Of a stretch of 25,531 bases of DNA, positions 7,341 through 19,300 are shown one piece after another (position 1 is the first letter of the stretch; each line of letters opens with the position of its first letter). This stretch comes from Zygnema cylindricum. Taxonomy: Eukaryota > Streptophyta > Zygnematophyceae > Zygnematales > Zygnemataceae. The position numbers and the translations under genes were made by a program. The DNA is taken from NCBI GenBank assembly GCA_037447655.1, contig JBBHKE010000182.1, positions 129,748-155,278 on the forward strand, given 5' to 3'. The notes under the pieces were generated by a model. That model had not been told where the DNA came from. It did no database searches and worked only from the letters and a program-made list of their open reading frames with translations.

Positions 7341-10322
7341 TCAGTTTAAATTTAATTGTACACCCTTAGAATTACATGCACAAAATCTGCCCATAGAAAG
7401 TATCCCATAGATGGAAAAAAAGTATCCCATCTGTTGTAACTGCAGCCGCCAGTTTGACTCAAGAACATAACATAAGACGTTGGACACAGCTCCGTCAGAA
7501 GTAATTTTCTTCAATAACTTAGGGCTAGGAATACTTACTAAATTCTACAGCTACTTGATTACATTTATGTTGACACAGGTTCAAATTCAATATGTTACCA
7601 TAATAAACTGAGGGGTATTAGTGCCATAAGAATAGAAGTGCAGTTCACCAGTGGTTAACAATAATACCCTGCACTTTATAAAAAAGAGGAAATCTACCCT
7701 GAACATTCTACACGATCAGATGGAAAATTTCTAAACGAAATCCACAGATAAAGATAAAGTGGGGCACACCCCAACCTCCAATCTGCCTGTTCAACAAAGA
7801 AAGAAAAGTGACTCAGCATCTCCTCACCAATTGCCTCGAGCAAGATTAAAACAGGAATTACATATTAAAAATGCTCTCTCTTCAGTTCAGGTCTCCTAGA
7901 TTTTCCTCAGCGTCTTTGACGAATAGGTAGAACGAAAGTATAGTATTGATCATCAGTAGAGAGGGCATTGCCACAGCACACGGGCTAACATTTTCATAAA
8001 GTGAAAACACATTCAAAATAATGTTACATACACTTGGTATTTCAAATAAATTGAGCAGCAACCGTGAACAAGACCAGAGTCTGTGACAAGATAAAACTCC
8101 TGATCTTAAAAAATAAACTAAAATACCACGAGCGTCAGCAGATTTACTCTCTCATCCACAGCAGGGCGATGCTGTGTAAGAAGGTGTCCTAAGATTATGT
8201 TAAGAGTATTCATCATTCGCTCGACAAAAGCAACAACCAGGATAAAATGAATTAAACACTCATGAACTCATGAACTTAAATTGTGGAATCAGAAAGAACG
8301 CAGTACTTTTGAAATCAGAGGAATTAAATCCTCATTCCAAGTGTTGTGATGATTTGTATCGTCATTTTCCACAAGTAATGACAAAAACATACATTTGTTT
8401 TAAATGTAAAAAGAAAGGAAACTTACAATGTTGAGGTTTGCGTAGCAATCACCACTGGAAACAATGGCCAGGAACTTGAGGCCTGAATAATCAAATTGGG
8501 AAGACAATTTATAATTAAATCTATGCAGTTAAATGATTGTACTGTGCACAGTTTCTATGTGCACATTTACTTAGTTAAAGAGAATTGAAAAAATATTCTG
8601 GAACTATTGAGCATGCAGTCAGAAATCCTGACACTCACCCAGCCCCAGTTTTGTTTTACTCGGCGTATGGGACGTGCAAATCCACTAAAAGTGAAATGCC
8701 GTACGGAGAAATTGGCCGAGAGGACACAAAGCCAGTATACCAATCCACACGATTAACATAAAATTGAAAAAAAAGATTGGAAGGAAAAAAAAATGGGGTC
8801 AAAAAAATGGGAGGCTCACCACAAGAACAATTCATCTTGAAATAGAAGTCGCCAAGTACAGTCACCAAAGGTACGGGATCAGCTTGCTCCTGAAAGTACA
8901 CCCGAAATAGATTGGGCCAATTAATTAGAAAACGGTTAGTAGTTGAAGCAAAAGAGCTGGGAAACGACATCGATTGAAGAAGAAAGAAAACACAGAAAAA
9001 ACTGTAATGAACATAAAACACAATCATTCCCACTGGAAATGGGAATGTAATCACTTGAAATGGCACCATCAGCCTGCATTTTAGAATCTGATGGTTTCCT
9101 ATCAAAGAAGTGAAAGAGCTTGCTCTGAGCAAAGCCTCTAGCAGGCAGGGTTAACGTCATGAGACTACCCTGTCCGTGGCAGGGCCGCTCAAACATACTA
9201 GAACGTAAACACTAAGCATGACCACTAAGCAACAAGAAAGAACAGTACAGAATAAATTTTGTACATTAGGTCAAGAACACATTAGACGAGAAAGGTGGTC
9301 ATTCAGGACTTCTTAGAGGGTTAAAACCACATTTGACCGGAGCCATTCGGTGGATTGACAGATATTTTGTCATCATAATGACCAGCAAAATCCAGCTAAA
9401 AAATGGAAAACATGGAAAACAGCATCATCCAATTTCGGAGCAACCTTCGAGCGAAAACAACATATGTTAAACAATAACGGCTCAAAGCCAGACAAATAAA
9501 ATGCTGAGAACAGATAGCCAAGGAGACATCAGATAGGAGCGAAAGAATTGGTGCTCATTGCCGAAGCTCACATGAGCAGGACGAATGTCAGTTATCATCA
9601 TCGTCCCCAAGAGGCCCGTCTCCTGACATTCTAAGATGTTCATTGGGCTAAAGTGCAGGACAATATGAGCAATAAATGAAAACCAGGGAACCAAAGTAAA
9701 TGCTGCTAGGACTCTCAGAATCCAGATTAAAATCATCCCCACAGAGTCTCCTGTCGGTTCCTCTAGAGAACCGGGGGCAGGCTTACTGACAGTGGTATTG
9801 AGTGTCATACGGCACTTCCTATACTGGACTGTTGTCCTCAGAGAGTCCTACAACAACGTCTAGGACAACTTCCAGGAAAAACTAGTCCTGACAAGCAAAT
9901 AACTACTCACAATGCAGAACGGTCGGCATGTCATCGTCAAAGACTAGATTATTTTCACATTGTTGGAAAAACAACCTACAGAAAGAAAATCACGTGTTAG
10001 AAGGTGATAAAAGACAGGAGACAAACATTCTCTGAAGCGACTTCAAACCAGGATTGCACAGCCACAAAAATTCACGAAATAAAAAGCAATGAATGGAAAG
10101 AGAGTTCATAGCCTCAGGCAGCCAGTTCTCAGCACGAGTTTCCAAAGAAACTATCAGCCGGTAATTCCAAAAAAATATATCATCAATGGCCACAACTCTC
10201 TTGGAAACATAGCCTCGAATAATAAACACCTTTCTCACACCAAAGTAGCTATCAAATTGAGAGGGTAAAAAGTCAGGGCTACACCAGCAATACACATCGT
10301 ATCCAAAAATTAAATGGTTCAC
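7341..10322 (-). CDS. Multi-exon gene, C-terminal part, tentative CTC1-like telomere protein
   Basis: Exons (high to low): 10322-10027, 9975-9911, 9702-9572, 9169 to about 9055, 8889-8820, 8482-8427, 7877-7828, 7668-7599, 7508-7341 (stop TGA 7341-7343). Most have good GT..AG borders (gtgagt, gtaagt, ttcttt-tag). Phases agree along the first four and along the last five; only the join between exons 4 and 5 does not fit. Introns are T-rich on this strand. Peptide pieces in order include IRGYVSKRVVAIDD, LFFQQCENNLVFDDD, ITDIRPAHGSLMTLTLP, DPVPLVTVLGDFYFKM, LKFLAIVSSGDCYANLNI, RAFLICNSC, SYGTNTPQFI and KITSDGAVSNVL. From memory, these run collinear with the OB-fold-rich C-terminal part of plant CTC1, the large subunit of the telomere CST complex that binds single-stranded telomeric DNA. 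This resemblance was not aligned and could be wrong. The exon structure is surer than the name. The exon 7877-7828 has a weak acceptor. Confidence 0.5.
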
Positions 10323-10585
10323 CTGTTACAAAATTCTCGGATCCCAAGATGATGCTGAAAGCTGTAAGGATCAGACATTCCTCAAGGATCGAGGTTCACA
10401 AACTATGTCGCCGCAGGAGAGAAAAAAGAGTGAGAAAGAATTTCTAGAAAGGTCTTGGATATAGATGTTAGCTCCGGGATTATTTGCAGTACAGCTCTGG
10501 TTGCGTAATGGGGGAGTGAACACTGCAGTACATAAAGTAGGATTAGATTAAGTTTCAAAGAAATGCTCAATATAGACGTAAAACA

Positions 10586-11817
10586 TTACATATACATATT
10601 AATGTCCCGTGGCTTTCCCAGTCCTTCAGGGACCAGGACATTGCCTGCCCTGCAGTCCAGAATTACCACGGCTTCAAGAAGCAATCTTGCATCAAGGCCA
10701 TTACACGCCCTTGAACATTGCAGAGGGATGCGAGGCCCCCTACCATTCAAGGTATTGGTAATTGACGCAAACGTTCGGGTGTCAAGAATACACATGCAAT
10801 AAACTATTGGGAAACATTCAAAAACTGAATTCTTAGGGGAGCATAGAATTCTGCTGATCACTCAGTCAGCCAAGAGATGTCTCTTCAGACCGCATAGCGG
10901 ATCAGAAACTCTAGTCACAAACCTTAGTTTTCATCCTCGCAATCCAGCTTCCTAAGCTCCGCACGGAATTCAGCAAACAGTAAACGACTATCTAATCCTC
11001 CAACACAGATTATACGTAATTGCAATCACAATAGCCACTACAGACAAGATACTGTATCATACCCTAAAAGTAAAAGAACGACACGAAAGCGTGCATGGAC
11101 CAGAACGAGGACCATAACGTACCGGTTCAGCAGAAGTGCTCAACAGTGGAAAAGACAGTTTAGCAGTCATTTTCGCTCAGGCACAGAAAAGGCGACACCT
11201 GAATCATAAACCAGCAAAAACATAAGCATGATAGCTAAATCGGTTAAAGCGCCATGAAACATCAAGATGCTGAAACTTTCAAGTACAGTTCCGAAGCTTC
11301 ACAGCCATTGGCAGAAACGAGTATAGGTCAAGAAGCTTCGCTGGACAACGGGAGTTGAAAACAAATTAAAACTGATGCATTGGGGCCTACAACACTTACC
11401 ACAGCGGGACACCAAAAAACGGCAGGGGCAGCATCTGCCACTATTATGAAAACTGCCTCACTGTCATATTCCTCCGCTAGACGGAAAAGGTAGCAAAAAT
11501 TAACCACCTGCCAAAAAATTCTTATTTGCCACAGTGCTGGGGAGAAGCTTTATAGAACCCAGTGGGTATGACTTACAAAACCTCGATTATTCATCGGTCC
11601 CGTACTTCACGGAGTACATATGCACCATCCGATTGGATCGGCTGAACGTCTGACGAAACACAACGAACCTGAGCGCCTGTCCTGAACCCTGCTGCCTTAG
11701 TCTATCCAACAGTTCGAAGGCACAATGTTTGAACTTTGAAGCCATCCACATCGTTTGGTGAAGCATAACGGCCACAATAGAAAGCCACGCTGTCACGTCA
11801 CTAATGTTCTCTGTCAC
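10586..11817 (-). pseudogene. Upstream exon-like pieces of the same - strand gene, some with stops
   Basis: Exon-like pieces in order: 11817-11587 (QALRFVVF, VHMYSVKYGTDE); 11476-11400, open in one frame (EEYDSEAVFIIVADAAPAVF) with a strong gtaagt donor; about 11165-11115 (MTAKLSFPLLSTSAEP, donor gtacgt); about 10983-10924 (SRLLFAEFRAELRKLD); and about 10720-10678 (NGLDARLLLEAV), whose end phase fits the exon at 10322. By memory the order again follows CTC1. However, the first and fourth pieces meet in-frame TAA codons just before any usable donor, several phases do not connect, and nothing for the N-terminal half of such a protein is visible beyond 11817. The region is therefore a decayed or 5'-truncated copy, or the exon borders are misread. 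Confidence 0.35.
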
Positions 11818-11836
11818 CCCTAGTTGTTCAAATCAC

Positions 11837-11894
11837 GCGATTTTTTCATTTTTTCCAGTTTCTACGTATTGTACGTGACTTTTGAAAAAATCGC
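11837..11894. repeat. Inverted repeat, 12-base arms
   Basis: GCGATTTTTTCA (11837-11848) and its exact complement (11883-11894) are separated by 34 bases. It marks the start of repeat-rich DNA upstream of the - strand gene. Function unknown. Confidence 0.5.
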
Positions 11895-12334
11895 AAAAAA
11901 CCCTCTACTGTAAACTGGAACTGGCAATTTACGGGAAACCTATAAAAAAATTATGGTAGCTGGTTTTTTACGGTAACTGCACGGAAGTTTTCTGTTCTTT
12001 AAACTGAACAGAATGTGCACGGATATGTACGGAAATTTACTGAAAATTTCAAAAAGAGATGTTGCGGCATCACACTATTTGCGCGCCGTAAGTTCAAATT
12101 GTGTACGAGTGCCATGGCTGCCAGTGTGAGACAGAGACAAAATTATTAGGATATAAGAGATGCCTTAATTACGACTTGTACATGGGCTTACGAATTTTCA
12201 CCGAAAATGCTGTAAATGTCGGCCGTAAGCAGTTTATGTACGTGGTACAATACATTTAGAAGGTGTGATATATATATAACAATATTTACCGCTCATTCAA
12301 CGAAAAGCGTACAAACCGCGGCATATGTTCAATT

Positions 12335-13015
12335 CATAGTTCAAAAGTAGGCTTTTTTATGGTAGGCCTTTGGTAGGCGCACAAAACTTTGCACAAAACT
12401 CGCGCAACGTAGGCATACTGTATGTGTGTGCGTCGTGCACACTCCTGTACGAACGTCCGAATCTGACGTAAGATCAAAGTACAGCGCACGCCGCCGGACG
12501 AAATTTTTTAGCGAACTGACACGGCGTAGGATGACATTCCGGGGGAAAAGCCACCAACGGGGTTGGTCCGTAGGTTTTGGTAAATTTTTTGGCAGTGTGT
12601 TATTTTTGTTTTTTTTATCGTCCCATACTGCCTGATTGGTCAATTTAAGGCTTTATTTAGTGTGGCCCTCAAATTGCAGACGCTAATATGAAAGATTGTC
12701 CTTTCGTAAGTTGTGTTATGGGCTTTTCATGTGATCTTTTTAGATCGCCTACTTTGATCAGCGACCGTCCGATCGTCCAAATCTGACGGTTTAAATAAAA
12801 AGTCCCTCAAAACTCACATAAATTTTTTTTTGTCCGATTTTTTTTCAAAATTTAGACATGTCGTTTAATTCTCTATCGATCGATATGCAGCTCAACCCTG
12901 CTCCTATTTTATTTCATTTTGCGGCCAATACAATATGGGTCTTAAGGGCATATTGTATGTTTTGCGTACAATAGGCATATTGTATGGGCGTACGGTCACC
13001 TACTTTTGAACTATG
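12335..13015. mobile_element. 681-base inverted-repeat element (MITE)
   Basis: The left end, CATAGTTCAAAAGTAGG (12335-12351), is exactly complementary to the right end (12999-13015). ATT lies just outside each end, which may be a 3-base target duplication. The interior holds repeated GCATATTGTATG words near the right end and no transposase. Overlapping frames on both strands at 12341-12643 are chance. Confidence 0.7.
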
Positions 13016-13332
13016 ATTCATTCCTTTATCGACGCTTCCATCTGAAGACTGTGCCAGGGAGTGGTTTGTTAAATTCAAAACCATAATCGATGGTTTTATA
13101 GTCGTCTAAAAAGAGTACAAAAGTTGTGTTGAACGATGACTTGGTACGCACGTACATGGTACACAAATGAATATTTTTGGTTGGTGTAAAAATCATCGAC
13201 TATTTTCAATATACGATATTAACTCACGTGGTACCACTTAACTATGAACATTTAGACTACAGACTGCGCAATGGAACTTCGTTCAGATTGTAGCATTCTA
13301 TAATAATGGCCTTACAATTAGAGAATGTTCTA
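13016..13332. other. Spacer with a dispersed-repeat segment
   Basis: 13017-13090 (TTCATTCC, CGACGCTTCCATCT, GTTAAATTCAAAACC) resembles 16187-16250 in the same order, so both are copies of a dispersed repeat. No gene is visible. Confidence 0.4.
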
Positions 13333-14048
13333 ATGGAACTTCACCCTTAGGGTGGCCTTCCATTATGCGTTTCAGTCATTGTACGAAAAACTTTACTGAA
13401 GGGCGTGCCTTACATTAGGTCGCGTTAGTAAACCACTTTTTATTTGCGTGGCTCATTTGGTTGGTAACTCGTAGGTTAATATTAGATGCTTAAAATCTTG
13501 AAAGAATCTTAAAATGCTAAGTTTGAATGCAATATCTCTAGGGCGGAGGTAATATCTGTCACAGCGGAGGTAGTTAATGACTCGTACCGAGGGCATTATA
13601 ATGCTGTACCCAAAATTTCAAAACGGAACGACAAAAAGGCGACAGCAAACTTTGATGGTGGGAGCGTGAGGGGATAATTTTGGCGGATTCGCCTCCACCC
13701 TGGAGGAAGGCACATGGCCCTTGCGACGTGTACGCACATACGCGCTCGCTCATCGTGGATTTTTTTTTTCCTTTTCCACGCGACCTATATTTACACGTTC
13801 AGTTTCTGAGAAGTGTCCTCCTTGTGCACGGTAGTCAAAGACTGTAGGGTTGGTGACATGGCGTCTCGGATAAATAGTGTAATGGCATCCAACTGTCAGA
13901 ATATATGCCTACAATCTTGGACATTTTTCCGTGAATATGTTTTCTTTCAAAAAAAAAAAAGGTACGGACTTGTACGAATTGGTACCACCCTTAGTAAACA
14001 ACCCCACTTTTTTGCAAATGGAAGGCCAACCTTAGGGTGAAGTTCCAT
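13333..14048. mobile_element. 716-base element with palindromic 31-base ends
   Basis: The left end (13333-13363, ATGGAACTTCACCCTTAGGG onward) is the complement of the right end (14018-14048) with two mismatches. Each end is itself a rough palindrome running ATGGAA to TTCCAT. The right flank region 13961-14033 is repeated at 2501-2570. No transposase is visible, so it would be non-autonomous. No clear target duplication was found. Confidence 0.5.
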
Positions 14049-14591
14049 AAGACGTTTGTGTAATCGTACAACCTAGTGTACAGACTGGGTTGATTGACTC
14101 AATGTTCCATCTCGAAGAGTTTGTAAACCATGTTTTATAAATTAACTAGCGCCACGCAAGCTACGATCCGATATTGAATATCTTTCAAATTTTTAGCACA
14201 GACAAACTTAACTTCAAACCTTCACTTGCCTTCCATGTACCTGCATATGAAATCATCAATGACAAAACTTTTATACTTTTTGCAGACGCCTATCTGTACG
14301 CCAACGCATTTTTTTGGGGTTTTGTTTTCAAACAAAACGAAAGTTCTTTGAGAGAAAAAGTGTGATGAACAAAAGTTATCGAAAAATAGCGTGACGAATG
14401 AATGTTACGAAATTACATTTTTATTTTCGGTTGTATTTTGAAAAGCACGTGTCATGTGCAATTATTGTGATTTTTCGTTGGTTGTGTGTCGTGACAAGTA
14501 GCTTAATCGTCCATCGTGTCACGTATTTTTTTTTTTGTATTTGCCAACCCACGAGGTGGTTTGACGGTTACAGAGACAAATGAAGCGAATG

Positions 14592-14622
14592 CAACCCACC
14601 TCCTCGAGGTGGAGGTGGGTTG
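14592..14622. repeat. GC-rich hairpin
   Basis: CAACCCACCTCC (14592-14603) pairs with its complement (14611-14622) over a 7-base loop. It sits between two similar segments (14560-14590 and 14618-14650) that share GGTT-GAC, TTACA and AATGAAGCGA, so a local tandem duplication surrounds it. Confidence 0.5.
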
Positions 14623-14930
14623 ACCATTACACGGATTAATGAAGCGAGCTCCTCGCAGATGACCATCCCACGGTCAGTATTTCCTCACAGACCTTTGGAG
14701 AGTATTGACAAGATTCTTGTAATGTTGTTTTTTGGATAAAAACAAAATAAGCGTACAATGTGGCAAGAAAAGTCGCAGATTTGTGGAAACTATCCCACTT
14801 TTCGTATGATGGAACGTTACCCTGTGTCACAATTTAAAGTAGAGATTTATTTGCCGAGCATCGGAATACTCCGAAAAGTACTTGGAATGTACTACACAGA
14901 ATCTTCACTTAAAAACAAAGAAACAAAGAG

Positions 14931-15814
14931 TAAGGGTATGTCCCCATGTACTTGTAACTTAGCGAACTTACTTTGTATTTTAGCGCGGATCCGCCGGACC
15001 CGGTTTTCATGTGTCCCTATGTTTGTAAGGACTAAATCGTAACTTACGCTTGTGACGATTGTATACGTTGACAATACCTGTGACAGTTGTCAACATCTAC
15101 AATCTATGGTCGCACGTTACTTTTTGGAACTGCTTGTGACGTCGCATGTCTTACCGTGACATTGTAGACGTACCGCCTTCCATCCTGTGCCGTTTCACGG
15201 TTGAAGACGAGGCGCTTTGCCTTTGCGTCTCTTGTCCGGTCGACGTGAAATGGCATCGGAATTTGAAGACCCTTGCAAAAAAGAAATCCGTACTGGACAA
15301 AAACGGACAAAACCAAACAAATTGTGTACTTTTTTTCGTTGTATTTGAACGCAAACGGACAAAACATAGGGAATTCTGTACTTTTCTTTGTCCTTGGAAA
15401 TCGTATGAAAATATTCGAAAATTACGGCACGTGCGAATATATGTTCCTATTTGTCTATCGAAAATACCTAGTTTTAAAACACATAGCGCATGTGTTTTAA
15501 ACGTAAGGTTGAAGATGACGTTTTTTGTCGTTGAAGTGGGTCGAAAAACACAAGATGACAAATTTTCATACATCCTAAATTAGAGGATGACGCAAATTGT
15601 ACTTTATAAATTTGCGATTCCTTCGTACGGTTGCAACTTAGGCAGTACGGCGCTAAGTTTTACAGGAAAACGACATAAAAAAATCCTCACTTAATGGGGA
15701 CATACCGTAAGCTTCGGTTACATGGGCAGCTTGCCCTTTGGAAAACGTGTAATGAGAATAATATAAAACAATAATACAAAGTTTGCTTAAATTAAGAATG
15801 GGGACACACCCTTA
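14931..15814. mobile_element. 884-base inverted-repeat element
   Basis: The left end TAAGGGTATGTCCCCAT (14931-14947) is complementary to the right end (15798-15814) with one mismatch. A third related block lies inside near 15692-15712. The long overlapping frames on both strands at 15104-15583 show no motif of a transposase or any known family. No target duplication is evident. Confidence 0.5.
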
Positions 15815-16260
15815 TTGTTATTAACACTAGGAGCAATTCACTGTTCTGTATCTGTACGGTCCATGTTATAGTGTACACGTCAGAATACGGAATACCTTCC
15901 AGATGCTGCTAAAAATGATTCCCTAATGCAAACCGTGCCGTACTTTCATTTAATTAGCCAATCACGCTCATTAAACCGTACTGATGACGCCACGACTGCT
16001 AAGTCCGGATCTTTCACAACATGTCTGAACAACAAAAAGACAAAGTAAAGTACACCATCGCATCTCCGTCCACATGCGCCGCCCTTCGAAACAAATTAGC
16101 CGTACGCAATTGTACAATCTACGAATAGGCACGTTGACCTGAATTATGTTGACTGTACGGAAAGCGGTCAATAAGATCTCTCGATTGATTCCTTCCTTTT
16201 GCGACGCTTCTATCTTGCCATTGTTAAAGTCAAAACCCTAATCGGTCTATTGTATCCGCT
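15815..16260. other. Gene-free stretch upstream of the LRR gene
   Basis: No gene seen. 16187-16250 is a copy of the dispersed segment at 13017-13090. Frames on the - strand (15971-16171, 16210-16518) have no recognisable features. Confidence 0.4.
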
Positions 16261-16278
16261 ATTTGAGAAAGAAACTGC

Positions 16279-16311
16279 CACGTGTCTTCTTCTAAAAACC
16301 TCGTGACGTGG
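16279..16311 (+). promoter_or_regulatory. G-box and second ACGT box before the LRR gene
   Basis: CACGTG (16279-16284, in GCCACGTGTC) and TGACGTGG (16304-16311) lie 41 and 14 bases before the ATG. Such ACGT cores are bound by plant bZIP and bHLH factors. They are very close to the start codon and may be in the 5' leader, so their role as promoter sites is an inference. Confidence 0.4.
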
Positions 16312-16324
16312 CAAGTAAGCAGCC

Positions 16325-19300
16325 ATGGCGACTCTCAGGCTCCTAATGACTACGGCACTGCTTTTTATCCTCCACGTGGCACCCTCGTACGGAGTAACCA
16401 TGGCAGCAAAAGACAGTAAGTTCCACAGCTCTCTGCTCAACCTTTCCCCCGCCACTTTCGATCTTCGTGCTTGCCTTCGCACGTGTAAAATATATCTCTC
16501 ATTCGCTCCGTGAGGCATCTGACGTCATTCATCGCTGCTGCAGAGAAAGCGGTGCAGGCCGTGAAGGCGGCCATCAAGAACAAAGGGAACTTTCCGGAGA
16601 TCAAATGCGGTACATTCAATTTCGAGTGCGATATATCCGGTCGCGTGACTCTGATGTGAGTGATTATTATCGCTGCGTGCACTCTCTGCTGCTGTCAATG
16701 CTTTTAATGCGAACAGAAACATCGCACTTAATTTTTACTCAGAGGCTGTCTGCACTCTCTGCTGCGATCAATCCGCACTGAATTTTAATACCGTACGCCT
16801 CTTAAATTCTCTGCTGCAATGAGATCCGCACGGAAAATCGAACTTAAAAATGTCGTTCACAGGCTGCTTGGATTTCCTGCTGAGATGCTCTTTGCGATGC
16901 TTGGGCGCTGCCGAGGCTTACAGCAGGGGGGGAAGGGGGAGGGGAGAGGGGGGGAGGGGGAATAAAGGAACTCATTCAACTCTCGATGGGAGGGGGGTGC
17001 AGGGATATAGGGGACTTGAAACTGACGGGGAAAATTGCGCCGGAGGTTGGCAACCTCACACGATTGACTTATTTGTGAGTGAACCCTGGGAGGGGGGATG
17101 CATCTCAAACTACAATAAGAAAAGAAAAGGCAAAAATCTAAACAATACTTTTCATAAAATAGGACACAATATAAATCACATGTTACAGATTTATTTTCCA
17201 ACTTTCGTTTTTGCTATCAAAATGGATGAAGTGGGCGGAGAGGGGGAATGTTGTTGTGAGTAAATGCTAGGTTGGTGGATGCATTTAATTGGGAAAAGAA
17301 AATGAACTAAATCTTAATTGCAATAAAAAAAAAGTACAATAATCACATCTCGCATTTCTTTCGAAATCTTCTGTTATGGTCGTTAGGAAGGAGGAAATGG
17401 CAGGCGAGGGCTAGGGTATTTTTTTTCTATTAGCTTTTATGTTCTCATTTTTCTTCTCGGGGAAAGAAAAAATCTAATTCGAGTTTTTGTTGCTTTTAAT
17501 AACCACCATAGAATGTCCCTTTGATTTCAACAAACTATTAAAATACACAAATTTTAAAAATTATTTATGCCTTTTGCCTCTACACTATCATTGGACAAAA
17601 GATAAGAGAGAATAGTCTTATAAAATGGATTGGTGGGGTATAATAGGAAGTTGTTTGAGAGAGTGAACCTAACCAATGATAAATCACCTAGTCAAAAGAA
17701 TTTTCATTTTTAGATTTTTACATCTTGAGTTTGTAAAGAGAAATCACATCATGTAACCTTGTTTTACGCCAGTAGCACTTGTTATTATTCCATTGGAATT
17801 CAAGCACTAAAAGCGTGAAGACATCTCAATTGTACGGTTGTTTTGACGGTGAACATCTGTTGTTTTACTTTTCCCATTTTCAATTATCAACTCCCCAGCC
17901 TGATAGCTCTTCACGTGTTTAGTTTTCCTTTGCATTTTGCGGTCCAACAGAATCATAGATTTCTTAGTTCGTCAATAAGCGTGAAAGTTGGGGACGGAAC
18001 TCACCTTTTTGAAATTTCCATTCGCATTGAACATGTACTTGAACCTATGACAGTCCAGCTATGTGTGTCAAAAGTCGTTTGCCAAACCTTAATGGAAAAA
18101 TACATGTGCAGTCGCGGACCATCAATTCACCTCTTTCTTATGTGTACAACTGAAATAATGCTAATGAAATTTCAACAAGCGTGATTGGCTTTATTAACTT
18201 CAATTTGTAAAAGGAGAGGCAAAGGGTAGGAGTGGGGTGGCAAAATCGTTAATTGCACCTTCAAAACCATTTGTATTATGTACATCACCTACAGAAATTG
18301 CGTTGTCGGATGAAAACCTTCCGATGTATTTACCGGTACTTCATACTAAATTACCTTTGGTGTAGTATTTCAAACCCATACTAATATCTCGGCATTTTGG
18401 ATGGGGGTGGTTGGTGGGGTGCATATGCCCAATGCCCAGGCGTCTATCTAACAACAAGTTCACTGGAAGCATTCCATCATCAATCGGTCGACTGAAAAAA
18501 GTTACAGACATGTAAGATTAGATTATGACCTTGTACTTGAAGGCTAAATTATGAAGAAATTTACATGCTACCAAAGAATGGTCTCGGAACGGGGCTAATG
18601 ACACATAGGGAGGATTTCAACATTGTATACGTGCTAGTATATTTCTTACTCAGTGTATGCTATTACGATTTTTTTAATTTAGTTGTAATCATCAAAGGAT
18701 ATTGTACTTAAGTTATTGAAGATGTAATGCATAAAATGGACACCACGGATTATCACTTTAATTTCACAAATATGTGGAGAATGTAGAACTCTTTCTTAAC
18801 AATTTTAAAAGGTATCTATACAGTTTTTGCTTCAAAGTGAAGATTGGATATAAATTAGGAGAAGAAAAGCAACATATAACTTGTAAAAAAGGTTGTCTTC
18901 TCTCCACTCCTATAGCTTCTCGCTTCCCATCCTCTTTCTTTTTGCATTTTCCCACTTTTTCTTCTTGTGCACAAATTTTTTCCCTCCCCCCCCCTCCTCT
19001 CCCCTCCCCCCCCCTCCTTTCTCCCCCCCCCTCTTCCTTCCCCTCCTCTCCTATCGCCTCCTCTCCCTTCCTCTCTCCTCCTTTCTCCACCCCTCCCCTC
19101 CCCTCCCCTCCCTTACCCATCTCTCAAAGTTATTATTGACGTATGCACCACATTTTATTAAAATTTGATTAGTATTTCAAACATTTGAATCTTCAAATGG
19201 AAAAAAATGCAAGAATAATTGCTATTTCTAAAATCAACGTTTTCACGACAAATTTCACGAGCACAAAAATTCAAATGTTGAAATTGGTAAAATTTGACGT

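Noticed and set aside
8656-9132. 158-residue continuous - strand frame as one exon
   Set aside because: Good splice sites within it (donor at 8819, acceptor at 8890) define a 70-base exon whose phase fits its downstream neighbour; the rest reads as T-rich intron.
15104-15583. Genes on both strands
   Set aside because: Overlapping frames on opposite strands without motifs, inside an inverted-repeat element.
17843-18184. 113-residue + strand frame as a malectin-like exon
   Set aside because: No malectin or LRR motif; it lies inside intron 3, and exons 3 and 4 join correctly without it.
18764-19168. Overlapping long frames on both strands
   Set aside because: They lie over a C/T tract inside an intron of the LRR gene; Gly/Glu-rich and Pro/Ser-rich translations are composition artefacts.
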